Assembly (NCBI GenBank): GCA_036250195.1
Contig: JAVHZZ010000008.1
Coordinates: 1,746,501-1,810,500 of the forward strand
Length of the DNA: 64,000 bases
Direction of reading: 5' to 3'
From: Mixophyes australis
Lineage: Eukaryota > Chordata > Amphibia > Anura > Limnodynastidae
Part shown: piece by piece, positions 1 to 11,370 of the stretch
Layout: each line of letters begins with the position of its first letter
Numbering within the stretch: position 1 is the first letter of the stretch
The notes under the pieces: model-generated
The model's database searches: none
Told to the model about the DNA's origin: nothing
What the model saw: the letters and a program-made list of their open reading frames with translations, nothing else
Translations under genes and position numbers: made by a program

Positions 1-1015
1 GCAGGAGGACGTCTGATACTAAATAAGATTACAGAGGTTTTATCATAGAATGAGACATCAACTGTCAGCCAGAACTTCACACTGAGTCTGACAAGCAGTG
101 TGCTGATTGGTTGTCACAACATCTGGGTATGAAACCTGTAAATCACATGACATCAAAACATGTCACGAGATGAATTAGCTGGATTTAATTGGACACGATT
201 TTCAGACAGGCTGAAATAGTCCAGGGGCTCTGTATGACCCACAGCCCAGGGACCATCTCAGGATTCATCTATTCTAAGGAGCTGCCAGGATGCCTGCTTA
301 CAATGTCGGTGGAACTGTGCTGTATATTCTGAAACAGACATTTACAGAAATATGGCAGTGTGCAGTAAGCAGAGGACACAGTAACTCTAACATCAAAGAA
401 ATGGCAAGATGGTCAGGTCATATCCCTCTGCCCACACCTGCACCCTCTGTGATTCCAAATGGGCAAATGGCACATTCCAAGATGCAGAAATAAAAACTCC
501 CTATGCATTGATTACCTGGCTTATTATACACAGCTGACAACTCTGCCATTTCCACGGACAGTCCCAGGGTTTGAAGTTGTCATTGGAATTTTTTGTCCCT
601 ATTTTGAATATTGTCCAAATGCACAGATTAATCCCTCTAATGCTGTATATTGAATGCAATTCCTCTGTCTATTCCTATTCTCCTATCAGTAAATATTTAT
701 TGAAAAACAATATTTAATAAAGCTGTAATCCTATAGACTTTGCAACATGAAGCTGATATTTATTTTCTAGGCTGCCCCCTTATAAGAGTGGGGGAGATTT
801 ATGGGGTTGTCAGTAGAGGGCAGCATTCCCCGGGCCGCCGAGAGAGCGGGGGGGGGGGGAGCGGGGGGGGGAGCGGGGGGGGGGGGGGGGAGGTGAATGG
901 GGGGGGTCATTCCTCTGCTAAATACATCATGGGGCTTATTCACCGTTGGGCGCATTTTCACACTGAACATATCTAGTAACAGACGCATGCAAAAAAATAC
1001 AATGTATTTACTTCT
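1..1015. other. No gene recognised; contains G-tracts at about 847-890
   Basis: I see no gene, RNA or named repeat here. Short open frames (for example 290-493 and 740-976) have no recognisable domain. A stretch of long G runs broken by single A or C bases lies at about 847-890, and any reading frame across it encodes only a glycine or proline run. Confidence 0.5.
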
Positions 1016-1017
1016 AT

Positions 1018-2198
1018 GTGTTGTCAGATATTTATCAAGAAGCCAGGGGCCACTTCTCCCTTCTCATCCTCCTTGACCTCTCTGCAGCCTTTGACACCGT
1101 TGACCACCCCCTCCTCCACACCCTCCAGTCTTTTGGCCTCTCCGGCCCAGTCCTGTCTTGGTTCACCTCTTACCTTACTCACCGATCCTTCTCTGTCACC
1201 ACCTCTGGGTCTCTCTCCCCCCCGTCCACCCTTCAAGTCGAGGTCCCTCAGGGCTCTGTTCTGGGACCCTTACTCTTCTCTCTATACACCTCCTCCCTGG
1301 GCGAACTCATTAGCTCCTTCGGCTTCAGCTACCACCTTTACGCTGATGGCACTCAACTTTACCTCTCCTCTCCTGATCTCTCTCCCTCCCTCCTCTCTAG
1401 GGTGTCCGCCTGCCTCTCTGCCATCTCCTCCTGGATGTCCTCTCGATTCCTCAAACTCAACCTCGCCAAAACTGAGCTCATAGTTTTTCCTCCCTCTCAA
1501 ACCTCATCCCCTTCTGACCTCTCCATCACCATCAACAACACCTCTATCTCCCCCGTCCCCCAACTTCGCTGCCTTGGTGTCATATTCGACTCCTCTCTCT
1601 CCTTTGGCCCCCACATCCTCTCTCTTGCTAAATCCTGCCGCTTCCAGCTGCGTAACATCGCTCGCATCCGGCCCTTCCTCTCCCAAGATGCCACCAAATG
1701 CCTTATCCACTCTCTGATCATCTCCTGCCTGGACTACTGCAACCTCCTCCTCACTGGCCTCCCCCACTCTCATCTCGCTCCCCTTCGTTCTATTCTTAAT
1801 GCTGCTGCTAGGCTTATTTTCCTTTCTCGCCGCTCCTCTTCTGTCTCCCCCCTCTACCTATCCCTTCACTGGCTCCCATTCCCCTTCAGAATCCTCTTTA
1901 AGCTCCTCACACTCACCTACAAGGCCCTCGCCAACTCCACTGCGCCCTACATCTCCACCCTTCTCTCTATTCATGCTCCATCCCACCCTCTCCGTTCTGC
2001 CTCTGACCGTCGCCTCTCTTCCCCCCTGATCACCTCCTCCCACGCGCGTATCCAAGACTTCACCCGCGCTGCCCCCCCCCCCCCCCCCCCCACTGGAACA
2101 AGCTCCCTCCCTCCATCAGAACTTCCCCTAATCTGTCCAGTTTCAAACGGGCCCTAAAAACCCACCTTTTTCTTAAAGCCTTTCTGTCTCCCACTTAA
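1018..2198 (+). pseudogene. L2-type LINE reverse transcriptase, C-terminal part, inactivated
   Basis: The frame from 1018 encodes a LINE reverse transcriptase fragment. Motifs in order are [13 protein letters not shown] (palm motif A, about residues 17-30), [15 protein letters not shown] (motif B, about residues 78-92) and YADGTQLY (about residues 108-115). Motif C should be YADD, so the second catalytic aspartate has become glycine (codon 1348-1350) and this copy cannot polymerise. C-terminal motifs ([47 protein letters not shown]) follow. A C homopolymer at about 2073-2090 shifts the frame: the one running from 1018 stops at 2155-2157, while the expected C-terminal residues continue in another frame to a TAA at 2196-2198. 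The 5' end is truncation, not a true start. Confidence 0.85.
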
Positions 2199-2637
2199 CT
2201 TCCTACCTTATCTTCTGCCTCTGTCCCCCTACTCTCCCTCTCTCCCCTGCGTCTCTCTGTCTGTCCACCCCTCCCCTTAGATTGTACGCTCCTCTGAGCA
2301 GGGCCATCTCTCCTCCTGTTTCCACCACTCCTAACTCTGCTCTCCAGCTACTTAGCCCTCCTCCTCGAGGGTCCTCCACCCCACGTCCACTCTCGCTCCC
2401 TCCTCCCCCCTGGGGGTCTCCCTGTCCTCCGCACCCTCCTTCTTGGGCCCCGTCGTTTGCGGATCCTCCCTCCCCCTTCCCCGCCCTCTCTAGCTGTGCA
2501 TTGAGCTTACTGAGTTACTGTGCTTTCTGTTTACTGTACTCTGCTGTCTCCCATTGTATTGTAATTTGTTTGTCTCTGTACAGCGCTGCGGACGTCTTGT
2601 GGCGCCTTATAAATAAAAATTAATAATAATAATAATA
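1045..2637 (+). mobile_element. 5'-truncated L2-type non-LTR retrotransposon (LINE)
   Basis: The segment carries reverse transcriptase palm motifs in one long frame, then a pyrimidine-rich 3' UTR, a tail reading TGTACAGCGCTGCGGA and TTATAAATAAA, and an (AAT)n-type 3' end. The endonuclease and N-terminal part are missing, as expected for a 5'-truncated insertion. The RT motifs and tail are typical of L2/CR1-group LINEs. Related shorter pieces occur at 17331-17690, 42270-42545, 57880-58020 and 58940-59260. The 5' edge is approximate and no target-site duplication was found. Confidence 0.85.
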
Positions 2638-2938
2638 AGACGTCCGCGACCTCATACAATATAGCTGCAAATACTATCAGCTGTACGTGCCCTCAGTATA
2701 CTTGGCCTATGCTCCCCGCCCCTCTGTCACCACTCCAGCGATAAACAACAGTCTATATACAGATGTACGCATGAGCAGGGAGGGAATACATATTATATAA
2801 ATAAACTGATGTACATCCACTTCTGTATGGCGGGGATTAGTAGATAGTACGGCACACGACCAGATAAATACATCTGCCCAGCAATGTGTCAGAGTACGCA
2901 GCTAAAGACTGTCAGCTTTCCAGGCAGATGAGGTGATC
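2638..2938. other. Nothing recognised
   Basis: AT-rich spacer between the LINE tail and a fold-back element. No coding motif, RNA or repeat was identified. Confidence 0.4.
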
Positions 2939-3248
2939 TGAGTCATTAAGGAGAGCAAAGCATAAAAATTAGTAACTTTGCATCTGGGCAAAACCATGTT
3001 ACATTGGAGGGGGAGGTAAATTTAAAATGTGGGGACAGGTTTATAGTTGGGGTAGGTCATGTCCTAGATCAACTTTAAATTTCAGTGTAAAAATAAATAT
3101 ACCAGATTGTTGTGTGCTACATGAAAAAGCAGCCAGTATTTTCCTTATGTCCAAAATAATAAACTAATTTGTACCCCTTGCATTGTAACATGGCTTGTCC
3201 CAGAGAGCATTTACTTCTTTTTATGCCTTACTTTCCTTAATGACTCAG
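2939..3248. mobile_element. Fold-back non-autonomous DNA transposon (MITE-like), family A
   Basis: The left edge reads CTGAGTCATTAAGGAGAGCA and the right edge is its near inverse (CTTTCCTTAATGACTCAG), so the element has terminal inverted repeats. The inner parts are also partly inverted (CCATGTTACATTGGAGG against CATTGTAACATGG). There is no coding capacity. Two more family members occur, at 10858-11364 (interrupted by a SINE) and 28021-28268. The transposase superfamily cannot be assigned from this sequence. Confidence 0.7.
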
Positions 3249-3389
3249 GTCCACAGAGTCCGAATGTCCAGGTTATGCTGGGAGGCTTGGAGCTGGATAC
3301 CAGGTGGTAGCAATAGTATGCAGGCACAGGTAGCACAGAGGTCCAGATAGGACACTTGATGACCTGGCTCAGATAGCAGGGAAAGGCAG

Positions 3390-4128
3390 TGTTAGCAGTT
3401 GCGGCGGCCGCGGGCACCGCCGCGACTCTCGCCTCCTTCCTGCAGGCGTCCCGGCCGTCGCTATGACGAACGGGACGTCATTTCCGGAATCTACCCGACC
3501 GTTGCCAAGGCAACGGTCGGACGCCAGCAGCAGTAGCGCCGCGTCCCAGCGGCTGGGGACAGCCGGGCGCGTGCGCAGCAGTAATCAAGCCTGTGGGCTA
3601 ATTAAATAGTCAATTAGTAATTAGAGCCCTCTGCTCATGTGATTTCAGAGCCAGGCTCTGATTGGCTGATGCAGGTATTTAAGGCAGTGAGGTCTGCAGC
3701 CTCACTGCCGGTTATAGCGTCCTGTTTACAGTTCTGCTACCTGCTTGTGCTCTCTGTGCTTGGTGTTAAACCTGTGATAGACTTCCCGTGTATGACCCTG
3801 GCTTGTTCCTGGACCTTGAACCTACGCTTCTGACCCTGACCATTTGCCTGAAAACCGGATTCTGCTCCTCCGCCAGTGCCCCTGACCTTTCGCCTATCCC
3901 TGGATTCCGAACCTTTGCTTGTGACCTTTGACCTTGTTTTCCTCTGCCTGAACCCCACGCTGCTGTCCGCCAATCACTCCACTCCTGGGTTTTCCTTAGC
4001 TGGTATACGATTCTCGACCCTCTGTCAGCCTGCGGCCAAGTCTGTCCCCACCACTAGGGGCTCCAGCGAACACCAGGCTTTCGGAGTAGACTCCGAGTTT
4101 TATTGTGCTGGCTAGGGAGTTCCTAACA
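3390..4128 (+). repeat. 5' long terminal repeat of the chromovirus
   Basis: Begins TGTTAG and ends CTAACA, a matched 6-bp inverted terminal repeat framing 739 bp. The first 153 bp (3390-3542) reappear at 8366-8512 with scattered substitutions and a 6-bp deletion, which confirms the LTR. A TATA-like TATTTAAGG at 3675-3683 is the likely promoter element. The 5' third is GC-rich with many CpG sites. The primer-binding site directly downstream (from 4129) could not be matched to a tRNA by eye. Confidence 0.8.
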
Positions 4129-4164
4129 TTATTACCGGCCTAAGAAGATTGGTGTTATACTGCC

Positions 4165-5037
4165 ATGGACAACGGCGAATCGAATCTGTCTCCAGCCCAG
4201 ATCCTGGCGAACCAGATCCAGACGGTTTCTCAAGTCGTGCAAAGTTTATCCTAGCGTTTGGCAGCCCAAGAAGAGGCTTCCAGAAACCTGCAGCTTCAGC
4301 AAACCCCCGCTGGCGTCACAACAGAGCCGAAGATGAATTTGCCTGACCTTTTTTCTGGAAGTAGGTCTGCTTTCCGCAACTTCAAAAAGAGTTGCAGGTT
4401 GTACTTCCGCCTGAGACCACGCTCCTCTGGCTCTGAACAGCAAAGAATAGGGATCATTATATCTCTACTTCAGGGCGACCCTCAGTCTTGGGCTTTCTCC
4501 CTTCCTTCTACCAGTCCAGCCTTGCAGACCGTGGATGCCTTCTTCCAGGCCCTGGGGTTACTATATGATGACCCAGACCAGGTGGCCTCAGCTGAGTTTC
4601 ATCTCCAGGCATTAAGGCAGGGACGTCGTTCCGCTGAAGAATATTGTGCGGAGTTTTGGCGATGGTCCACCGATAGCGCCTGGAATGATCCGGCACTGCA
4701 GAGGCAATTCCGCTTGGGTCTCACTGAGCAAATTAAGGACTTCTTAGTTCAGTATCCAGTACCCGTCTCGCTTGAAGATTTGATGCAGCTGGTCATTAAG
4801 ATTGACCGTTGAATTAGACAACGGAAAACTGAACGGGAGTCATCAATACCTCCTGGCGCACCACCCAGCTCTAGCGTTACTTTGCTGGATTTCCCGGAAC
4901 CCATGCAGTTGGGTGCTTATCGCTTGCCTCCGGAAGAACGCTCCAGAAGACGCTCACTAGGTCTTTGCTTATATTGTGGTCAACGAGGACACCTAGTTCG
5001 TTCCTGTCCTAACAAGGCAGGAAACGCCAAAGCCTAA
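4165..5037 (+). pseudogene. Chromovirus gag (capsid/nucleocapsid) pseudogene
   Basis: A single frame runs from the ATG at 4165 to the TAA at 5035-5037 (290 codons), interrupted by TAG at 4252-4254 and TGA at 4810-4812. The TGA is probably a decayed CGA arginine codon. The middle part has the gypsy capsid signature: FRNFKKSCRLYFRLRP, then ALQTVDAFFQALGLLYDDPD and QGRRSAEEYCAEFWRW. Near the C-terminus (about 4970-5010) is one CCHC zinc knuckle, C-x2-C-x4-H-x4-C, which binds RNA during packaging. The downstream pol frame is offset by one base, so pol was probably expressed by frameshifting, as in related vertebrate chromoviruses. The two stops make this copy non-functional. Confidence 0.85.
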
Positions 5038-5051
5038 GCGCTGGAGAAGAG

Positions 5052-8000
5052 GTGCGCTTAGGCCTTCAGATTGTCTCTTCGGAAAACTCTTTGTTGGTCC
5101 CTGGACGTCTAGTCTTCCGTGACAAATCCGCAGATGTGACAGCTTTCCTCGATGGCGGTGCAGCAGGGAACTTTCTGGATATCCATTTGGCTCAGATGCT
5201 CAAGATTCCAGATCTCAAGTTGGGATCAAGCATTACCACCTGAGGTTTGGATGGTAACCCCTTGCCTGGGGGTAGAATATTCGCTAAGACTCCAATGGTT
5301 CGGTTGTTTGTAGGAGCCCTCCATGCGGAGTAGCTCTCTTTCTTCCTAATTACCTGTCCCTCTGCTCCATTGATTCTGGGGTATCCTTGGCTTCGCAGCC
5401 ATAATCCTCTTATTGATTGGAAAAGAGGGGAAATCATCCATTGGAGCACTGAATGTTCCGCTTCTTGCCTGACTCTACCCCTTAGAGCTCTCCAGCCTAG
5501 TCCAGATTTACTGCTTGCACCCTATCAGGACTTTTGTGACGTATTCTGCAAAAGGAAAGCTGATTCACTTCCACCACATCGAGAATATGACTGTGCGATT
5601 GATCTTGTACCAGGTTCCAAGTTGCCCAAAGGGCATTTGTATTCCTTATCCATCCCTGAGACTCAGGCCATGGAGTAATATGTGGAGGAAGAAGAAATGA
5701 TTTATTCGTCCCTCTAAATCTTCCGTAGGCGCAGGTTGCTTTTTCGTTTCTAAAAAAGATGGCAGCCTTAGGCCTTGCATCGATTTCCGTGGACTGAATA
5801 ACATCACTATTAAGAACACGTATCCTTTACCGTTGATTTCTGTTCTGTTCGATCAGCTGAAAACAGCTACTATATTCTCGAAGATTGACCTCCGAGGTGC
5901 CTACAATCTTATCCGAATCAAGAAAGGGGATGAGTGGAAGACTGCCTTCAACACTCAGTCGGGACATTACGAGTATCTCGTAATGCCATTTGGTTTATGC
6001 AACGCTCCGGCAGTCTTTCAGGACCTAATCAACGATGTATTACGAGAGTTCCTTGGAAAAACAGTCGTTGTTTATCTGGATGACATTTTAATCTATTCCG
6101 AATCCTTATCTCAGCATCGTCAGCATGTCCGCCAGGTTCTATTGAAATTGCGGGAACATCACCTGTACGCAAAACGGGAGAAATGTGAATTCGAGGTGTC
6201 CACAGTGGCCTTCCTGGGGTACATCATCTCCTCATCAGGATTCGCAATGGATCACACTAAAGTTCAGGCAATCCAAGATTGGGTCCTCCCTACTAACCTG
6301 AAGGCGATCCAAAGATTTCTTGGGTTCACCAATTATTATCGAAGGTTTATTGGCTCATTTTCCTCGTTAGTGGCTCCTATCACCGCTCTAACCCGAAAAG
6401 GAGCTAACCCAGCGGAAGTGGCCCTCAGAAGCATTGGCAAGTTTTTCAGCTCTCAAAGCTGCCTTCATTTCCGCTCCAGTTCTGAGACACCCTGACCCAG
6501 AACTTCCGTTCATTGTGGAGGTGGACGCCTCGGATGTCGGTGCTGGTGCCATTCTCTCACAGAAAGACCCACAGAGTAAAAAATTACATCCCTGTGCCTT
6601 TTTCTCTAGAAAGTTTCTGCCTGCTGAAAGTAATTACGATGTCGGAAACCGTGAATTATTGGCCATTAAGTTGGCATTGGAGGAATGGCGACATTGGTTA
6701 GAGGGAGCTGCACATACCATTACCATCTTCACTGACCATAAAAACCTCCAATATATCCAGACCACAAAAACTCTGAATCCCAGGCAGGCCTGCTGGGCCC
6801 TATTCTTCACCAGATTTAGGTTCCTCATCTCATTCCGTCCAGGTTCAAAAAATACTAAAGCTGATTCTTTGTCCCGAAGTTTTTTGGCCCATCATCCTCA
6901 GTCTCCTGACCCGCTGCCTATTGTTGCCTATTGTTCCTTCGACCTCTATTCATCTCGGACTAACCCGGGATCTGGGAGCCACAATCCGACAGTTCCAGAA
7001 AATTGCTCCAGTTCAGACACCTGCCAACAAATTATTTGTTCCGGTTCACCTAAGAAAATCCGTCCTCATAGAGGGTCACAACAACCGCTCAGCTGGTCAT
7101 CCTGGAATTCATAAGACCATTGAAATTCTTTCTCGCTGGCTTTGGTGGCCCACCTTATCTGCTGATGTGGAGACTTGCGTCCGTGCTTGCCCTGAATGTG
7201 CCAGAAATAAATCTGCTAGAAACCGTCCTTCTGGTCTACTGTTACCCTTGCCTGCTCCAAGCAGGCCTTTGACCCATCTTTCGGAGGATTTTATTGTTGA
7301 CCTTACAGTATCCGCGGGTCATAACACCATTTAGTCGTGGACCGATTCAGTAAGATGGCACATTTTATATCCTTACCAATCTACCTGATGCCAGGACCTT
7401 GGCCACCTTGTTTCTGACACACATCTTCCGTCTCCACGGTCTTCCAGAAGACATCGTCTCGGACCGAGGATCCCAGTTTATCGCACAATTTTGGAGATCC
7501 TTTTGTAAGTCCATTGGAATCAGTATCAGTCTGTCCTCTGTGTATCACCCTCAGTCGAATGGGCAGACAGAAAGAACCAACCAGTCCTTGGAACAGTTCC
7601 TACGCATCTATGTTTCCAAGTTCCACGATTACTGGTCCTCTCTCTTGCCCTGGGTGGAATTCGCTTACAGCAATTCCTGCCATTCCACAACACACACATC
7701 CCCATTCTTCTGTAACCTCGGGTTCCACCCGAAATCCAACTTTTTCTCTTCTGCTGTTCCCAGTGGGGATTCTGGAACACATGCCTTTACTGCCAGGTTG
7801 AGGTCTGTCTGGAAAAAGGTGCACTCTGCACTAGGTCAAGCCTCCCAAAAGTCCAAGGTCTTCGCTGATCGCCATCGTGCTCCATGTTCCTTGAAAGTGG
7901 GGGATCGGGTCTGGTTGTCCACATGGAACATCAAGTTGCGGCAACCCTGCAGGAAGCTGGGGCCCCGATACATTGGATCGTTTTCAATTGAAAAAAAGAT

Positions 8001-8322
8001 AAATCCAGTGGCGTTCAGGCTAAAACTACCACCGTCTTTAAAAATACCTTCTACATTCCATTGTTCTCTTCTGAAGAAAGTCGCTGCTCCCAGCAAATTC
8101 AATTGGCCTTCCTCTAACAGGCCCCGGCCTCTGATGGTGAACGGAGACCATGAATATATTGTCGAAAGAGTCCTTGACTCAAGGAAAGTTCAAGGTCAAG
8201 TTCAATTCCTTGTACATTGGAAGGGTTATGGCCTTGAGGAGCGATCTTGGATACCACAGAGGCGTCTCCACGCTGGAAGACTCATTAAAGAATTTTTTAA
8301 GAAGTTTCCCACGAAACCTTGA
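5052..8322 (+). pseudogene. Chromovirus pol (PR-RT-RNase H-IN-chromodomain) pseudogene
   Basis: Domains in order are as follows. Protease at about 5130-5240 has the active-site loop LDGGAAGNF, where D-S/T-G is expected, so the residue after the catalytic Asp is Gly. Reverse transcriptase at about 5701-6420 has [16 protein letters not shown] and an intact YLDD box ([11 protein letters not shown]). RNase H at about 6434-6880 has [15 protein letters not shown] and [10 protein letters not shown]. The integrase zinc finger ([19 protein letters not shown]) lies at about 7085-7210. The DDE core has SDRGSQF and VYHPQSNGQTERTNQSLE at about 7460-7600. The C-terminal chromodomain (EYIVERVLDSRK, FLVHWKGYGLEERSWIP) lies at about 8150-8270. 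Stops occur at 5241, 5331, 5676, 5698 and 7332. Frame changes fall near 5680-5700, 6430, 6920-7030 and 7335-7400. Confidence 0.9.
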
Positions 8323-8348
8323 TGTCGGGGTTCCTTGACCCCTCCTCA

Positions 8349-8362
8349 AGGGGGGGGGGGGG
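8349..8362 (+). other. Polypurine tract of the chromovirus
   Basis: An A followed by a run of about 13 G lies immediately 5' of the 3' LTR start (TGCTAGCAG at 8366). Its position and purine content fit the plus-strand primer site of an LTR retrotransposon. The G run may have expanded since insertion. Confidence 0.6.
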
Positions 8363-8365
8363 TAC

Positions 8366-8512
8366 TGCTAGCAGTCACGGCGGCTGCGGGCACCGCCGCG
8401 ACTCTCACCTCCTTCCTGCAGGCGTCCCGGCCGTCGCTATGATGACCGGGACGTCATTTCCGGAATCTACCCGACCAAGGCAACGGTCGGACGCCAGCAG
8501 CAGTAGTGCCGC
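8366..8512 (+). repeat. Truncated 3' LTR of the chromovirus
   Basis: Matches the first 153 bp of the 5' LTR (3390-3542), with a 6-bp deletion and several C-to-T type changes. Homology stops after GTGCCGC at 8512, so about 590 bp including the LTR promoter are missing. The junction leads into unrelated sequence. Confidence 0.85.
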
Positions 8513-8750
8513 AAAACTGTATAAAAAGACCCCTGTTTGACCATGTAATGTATTATTGTTCATCTTACCTTCTGATCACTGGTTCCATAAACCAGTGTGA
8601 ACTGTCCTTATTAGGACACTTGAGCAAATAAACATCATTTGCTTCAAGAGCCTGCTTGATGACTACTTACCTGCTGTAATACCTTTGACCTGCAGATTAG
8701 ACCCAAATCTAATCCATCATCCGGCTGTTCTGAGGTTTGGACCCAGCGTC
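8513..8750 (+). other. LTR-like fragment of unknown origin, with TATA-like and AATAAA motifs
   Basis: Right after the truncated LTR come a TATA-like TATAAAAAG (8520-8528) and, about 100 bp on, a polyadenylation-type AATAAA (8627-8632). This resembles the promoter-to-R region of another LTR and could mean recombination with, or insertion beside, a second element. No paired LTR is visible here, so this is a weak call. Confidence 0.3.
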
Positions 8751-10311
8751 TACAGTCATGGCCAAAAGTTCTGAGAATGACACAAGTATTGGTTTTCACA
8801 CAGTTTGCTGCTTCAGTGTTTTTAGAACTTTTTGTCAGATGTTGCTATGTTATACTGAAGTAAAATTACAAGCATTTCATAAGTGTCAAAGGCTTTTATT
8901 GACAATTACATTAAGTTTATGCAGAGTCAATATTTGCAGTGTTGACCCTTTTTTTGGAAGACCTCTGCAATTCGCCCTGGCATGCTGTCAATCAACTTCT
9001 GGGTCACATACTGACTGATGGCCGCCCATTCTTGTCTAATCAATGCTTGGAGTTTATCAGAAATTGTGGGTTTTTGTTTGTCACCCGCCTCTTGAGGAAT
9101 GACCACAAGTTCTCAATGGGATTAAGGTCTGGGGAGTTTCCTGGCCATGGACCCAAAATTTTGATGTTTTGATCCCCGAGCCACTTCGTTATCACTCTTG
9201 CCTTATGGCAAGGTGCTCCATCATGCTGGAAAAGGCATTGTTCATCACCAAACTGTTCTTTGATGGTGGGAAAAGTTGCTCTTGGAGAATGTCTTGGTAC
9301 CATTCTTTATTCATGGCTGTGTTCTTAGGCAAAATTGTGAGTGAGCCCACTCCCTTGGCTGAGAAGCAACCCCACACATGAATGGTGTCAGGATGCTTTA
9401 CTGTTGGCGTGACACAGGACTGATGGTAGCCCTCACCTTTCCTTCTCCGGACAAGCGTTTTTCCAGATGCCCCAAACAATCTGAAAAGAGGTTCATCAGA
9501 GAAAATGACTTTACCCCAGTCCTCAGCAGTCCAATCCCTGTATCTTTTGCAGAATATTAGTGTCTCCCTGATGTTTTTCCTGGAGAGAAGTGGCTTCTTT
9601 GTTGACCTTCTTGACACCAGGCCATCCTCCAAAAGTCTTCGCTTCACCGTGCGTGCAGATGCACTCACACCTGCCTGCTGCCATTCCTGAACAAGCTGTG
9701 TACTGGTGGTGCCCCGATCCCGCAGTTAAATCAACTTTAGGAAACGGTCTTGGCGCTTGTGGACGTTCTTGGTCACCCTGAAGCCTTCTTCACAACAATT
9801 GAACCTCTCTCCTTGAAGTTCTTGATGATCCGATAAATGGTTGATTTAGGTGCAATCTTACTAGTAGCAATATCCTTGTCTGTGAAGCCCTTTTTGTGCA
9901 AAGCAATGATGTCTGCACGTGTTTCCTTGCAGATAACCATGGTTAACAAAGGAAGAATAATGATTTCAAGCACCACCCTCCTTTTAAAGCTTCCAGTCTG
10001 TTATTCTAACTCAATCAGCATGACAGAGTGATCTCCGACCTTGTCCTCATCAACACTCTCACCTGTATTAACGAGAGAATCACTGACCTGATGTCAGCTG
10101 GTCTTTTTGTGGCAGGGCTGAAATGCAGTGGAAATGTTGTTTTTGGGATAAAGTTCATTGTCATGGCAAAGAGGGACTTTGAAATTAATTGCAATTCATC
10201 TGATCACTCTTCATGACATTCTGGAGTATATGCAATTTGGCATCATAATAACTGAGGCAGCAGAGTTTGTGAAAAATAATATTTGTGTCCAAACTTTTGC
10301 CCATGATTGTA
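8751..10311 (-). mobile_element. Tc1-like (Tc1/mariner) DNA transposon with both terminal repeats
   Basis: Both ends are visible. The left end after a TA reads CAGTCATGGCCAAAAGTTCT. The right end, inverted, reads CAATCATGGGCAAAAGTTTG and is also followed by TA. TA target duplications sit at 8751-8752 and 10310-10311. The inverted repeats stay similar for about 60 bp, including an inner TTTTCACA and CTGCTGC stretch. The 1.56-kb size and central transposase on the minus strand fit Tc1-type elements. The transposase is frameshifted, so the copy is not autonomous. Confidence 0.92.
8927..9940 (-). pseudogene. Tc1-like transposase pseudogene
   Basis: Read on the minus strand, the likely start is the ATG at 9940-9938 (MVICKETRADIIALHKKGF), giving the N-terminal paired-type HTH DNA-binding domain. 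The second HTH (ASARTVKRRLLEDGLVSRR) is at about 9600-9665. The DDE catalytic domain follows: KVIFSDEPLFRLFG (first Asp), VWGCFSAKGVG, FQHDGAPCHKA (second Asp, with DG where DN is common) and SPDLNPIENLWSFLKRRV (Glu of the DD34E triad). C-terminal residues can be followed to a stop at 8927-8929. Frame changes lie between 9773 and 9668, near 9240, and near 9050. The catalytic residues remain readable, so decay is moderate. Confidence 0.9.
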
Positions 10312-10857
10312 GTACCACCGCTCTGCCTGCTACCAGCAGCTCTGGTCAGTGTGATAGGTCAGGGGGGAACCATCCACAGCAACCCTGATCTACAGAAAGA
10401 GGTCGGGATACCAGCCCATGTGCCCACTGAGGGGGTACACTAGCAGCGACAGTTACCCAGAAATACGTAGTTCTGGATGCTGCTAAGGAGTCCAGTGGTG
10501 GCAGTAGCTAAGCCCCTCCTACTGCGGTTAGAGGGCGCGTTTGGAAGAAAGAAAAGGGACAGTGGCAAGGCATGCCCAACCGGTCCCCAGCAACGTAACA
10601 GACAGGGTGCATAGACAGTCCATCCTGTTACATCCAATCCAATCATTTTGTAAATAACTATGAAAGAAAATAATTTCACATTGTTATTGCACAATTTATA
10701 TACAGGATGTAATCTCAATGATCAAATGTAACATGTGATGTGAAAAATAAAATTGTTCATATATTATGTTCCACAGAACAGCGCAAGCATGTGCCACAGT
10801 GGAGGAAGAGATGGAGGGAGCAACAATGGAGGATAATGTCAGTATTATAATATAATG
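10312..10857. other. Nothing recognised
   Basis: Spacer between the Tc1-like element and the next fold-back element. Open frames here (for example 10440-10718 minus) have no recognisable domain. Confidence 0.4.
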
Positions 10858-11364
10858 TCAGCCACACAAATACTTGATAGCTTATTTATACACTGAAATT
10901 TAAAGTTGATATTTGTGTGCTACATCATCATCATCATTTATTTATTTATATAGCGCCACTTATTCCGCAGCGCTGTACAGAGAACTCATTCACATCAGTC
11001 CCTGCCCCATTGGAGCTAACAGTCTAAATTCCCTAATAGACACACTCACACAGACACAGAGGGAGAGACTAGGGTCAATTTTGATAGCAGCCAATTAACC
11101 TACCAGTATGTTTGTTGGAGTGTGGGAGGAAACCGGAGCACCCGGAGGAAACCCACGCAAACACAAGGAGAACATACAAACTCCACACAGATAAGGCCAT
11201 GGTCAGGAATTTAACTCATGACCCCAGTGCTGTGAGGCAGAAGTGCTATCCACTAGGCCACTGTGCTGCGAATACAACTTTGCACCCCTTGCATTGTAAC
11301 ATGGTTTTGTCCAGTTGACTTAAATAAGAAGTTTCTTAAGTTAAGATCCTTAATGAATCAGGCC
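10858..11364. mobile_element. Family A fold-back element interrupted by a SINE
   Basis: The left part (10858-10922) and right part (11270-11364, with CATTGTAACATGG and a CCTTAATGAATCAGG end) match internal and terminal parts of the element at 2939-3248. The SINE at 10923-11269 separates them, so the SINE inserted later. Confidence 0.65.
10923..11269 (-). mobile_element. tRNA-headed SINE with L2-like 3' tail, copy 1
   Basis: On the minus strand it reads: tRNA-like head with an A-box-like TGGCCTAGTGG and a B-box-like GAGTTAAATTCC; a conserved body that includes GGTTTCCTCCCACACTCC; then an L2-like tail ending with CGCTATATAAATAAATAAAT and (GAT)n. These are internal RNA polymerase III promoter elements. 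Other copies are at 23710, 24046, 42619, 47037, 58023 and 61627. Confidence 0.85.
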
Positions 11365-11370
11365 CAAGAT

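Larger units (their letters stand above)
3390..8512 (+). mobile_element. Decayed Ty3/gypsy chromovirus-type LTR retrotransposon
   Basis: The layout is LTR, gag with zinc knuckle, protease, reverse transcriptase, RNase H, integrase, chromodomain, G-rich polypurine tract, LTR remnant. The domain order (integrase after RNase H) assigns it to Ty3/gypsy (Metaviridae). The C-terminal chromodomain assigns it to the chromovirus branch, which is known in fish and amphibians. The internal region is nearly complete but carries in-frame stops and several frame changes. The 3' LTR keeps only about 147 bp of a 739-bp LTR. This is a non-functional copy. Confidence 0.9.
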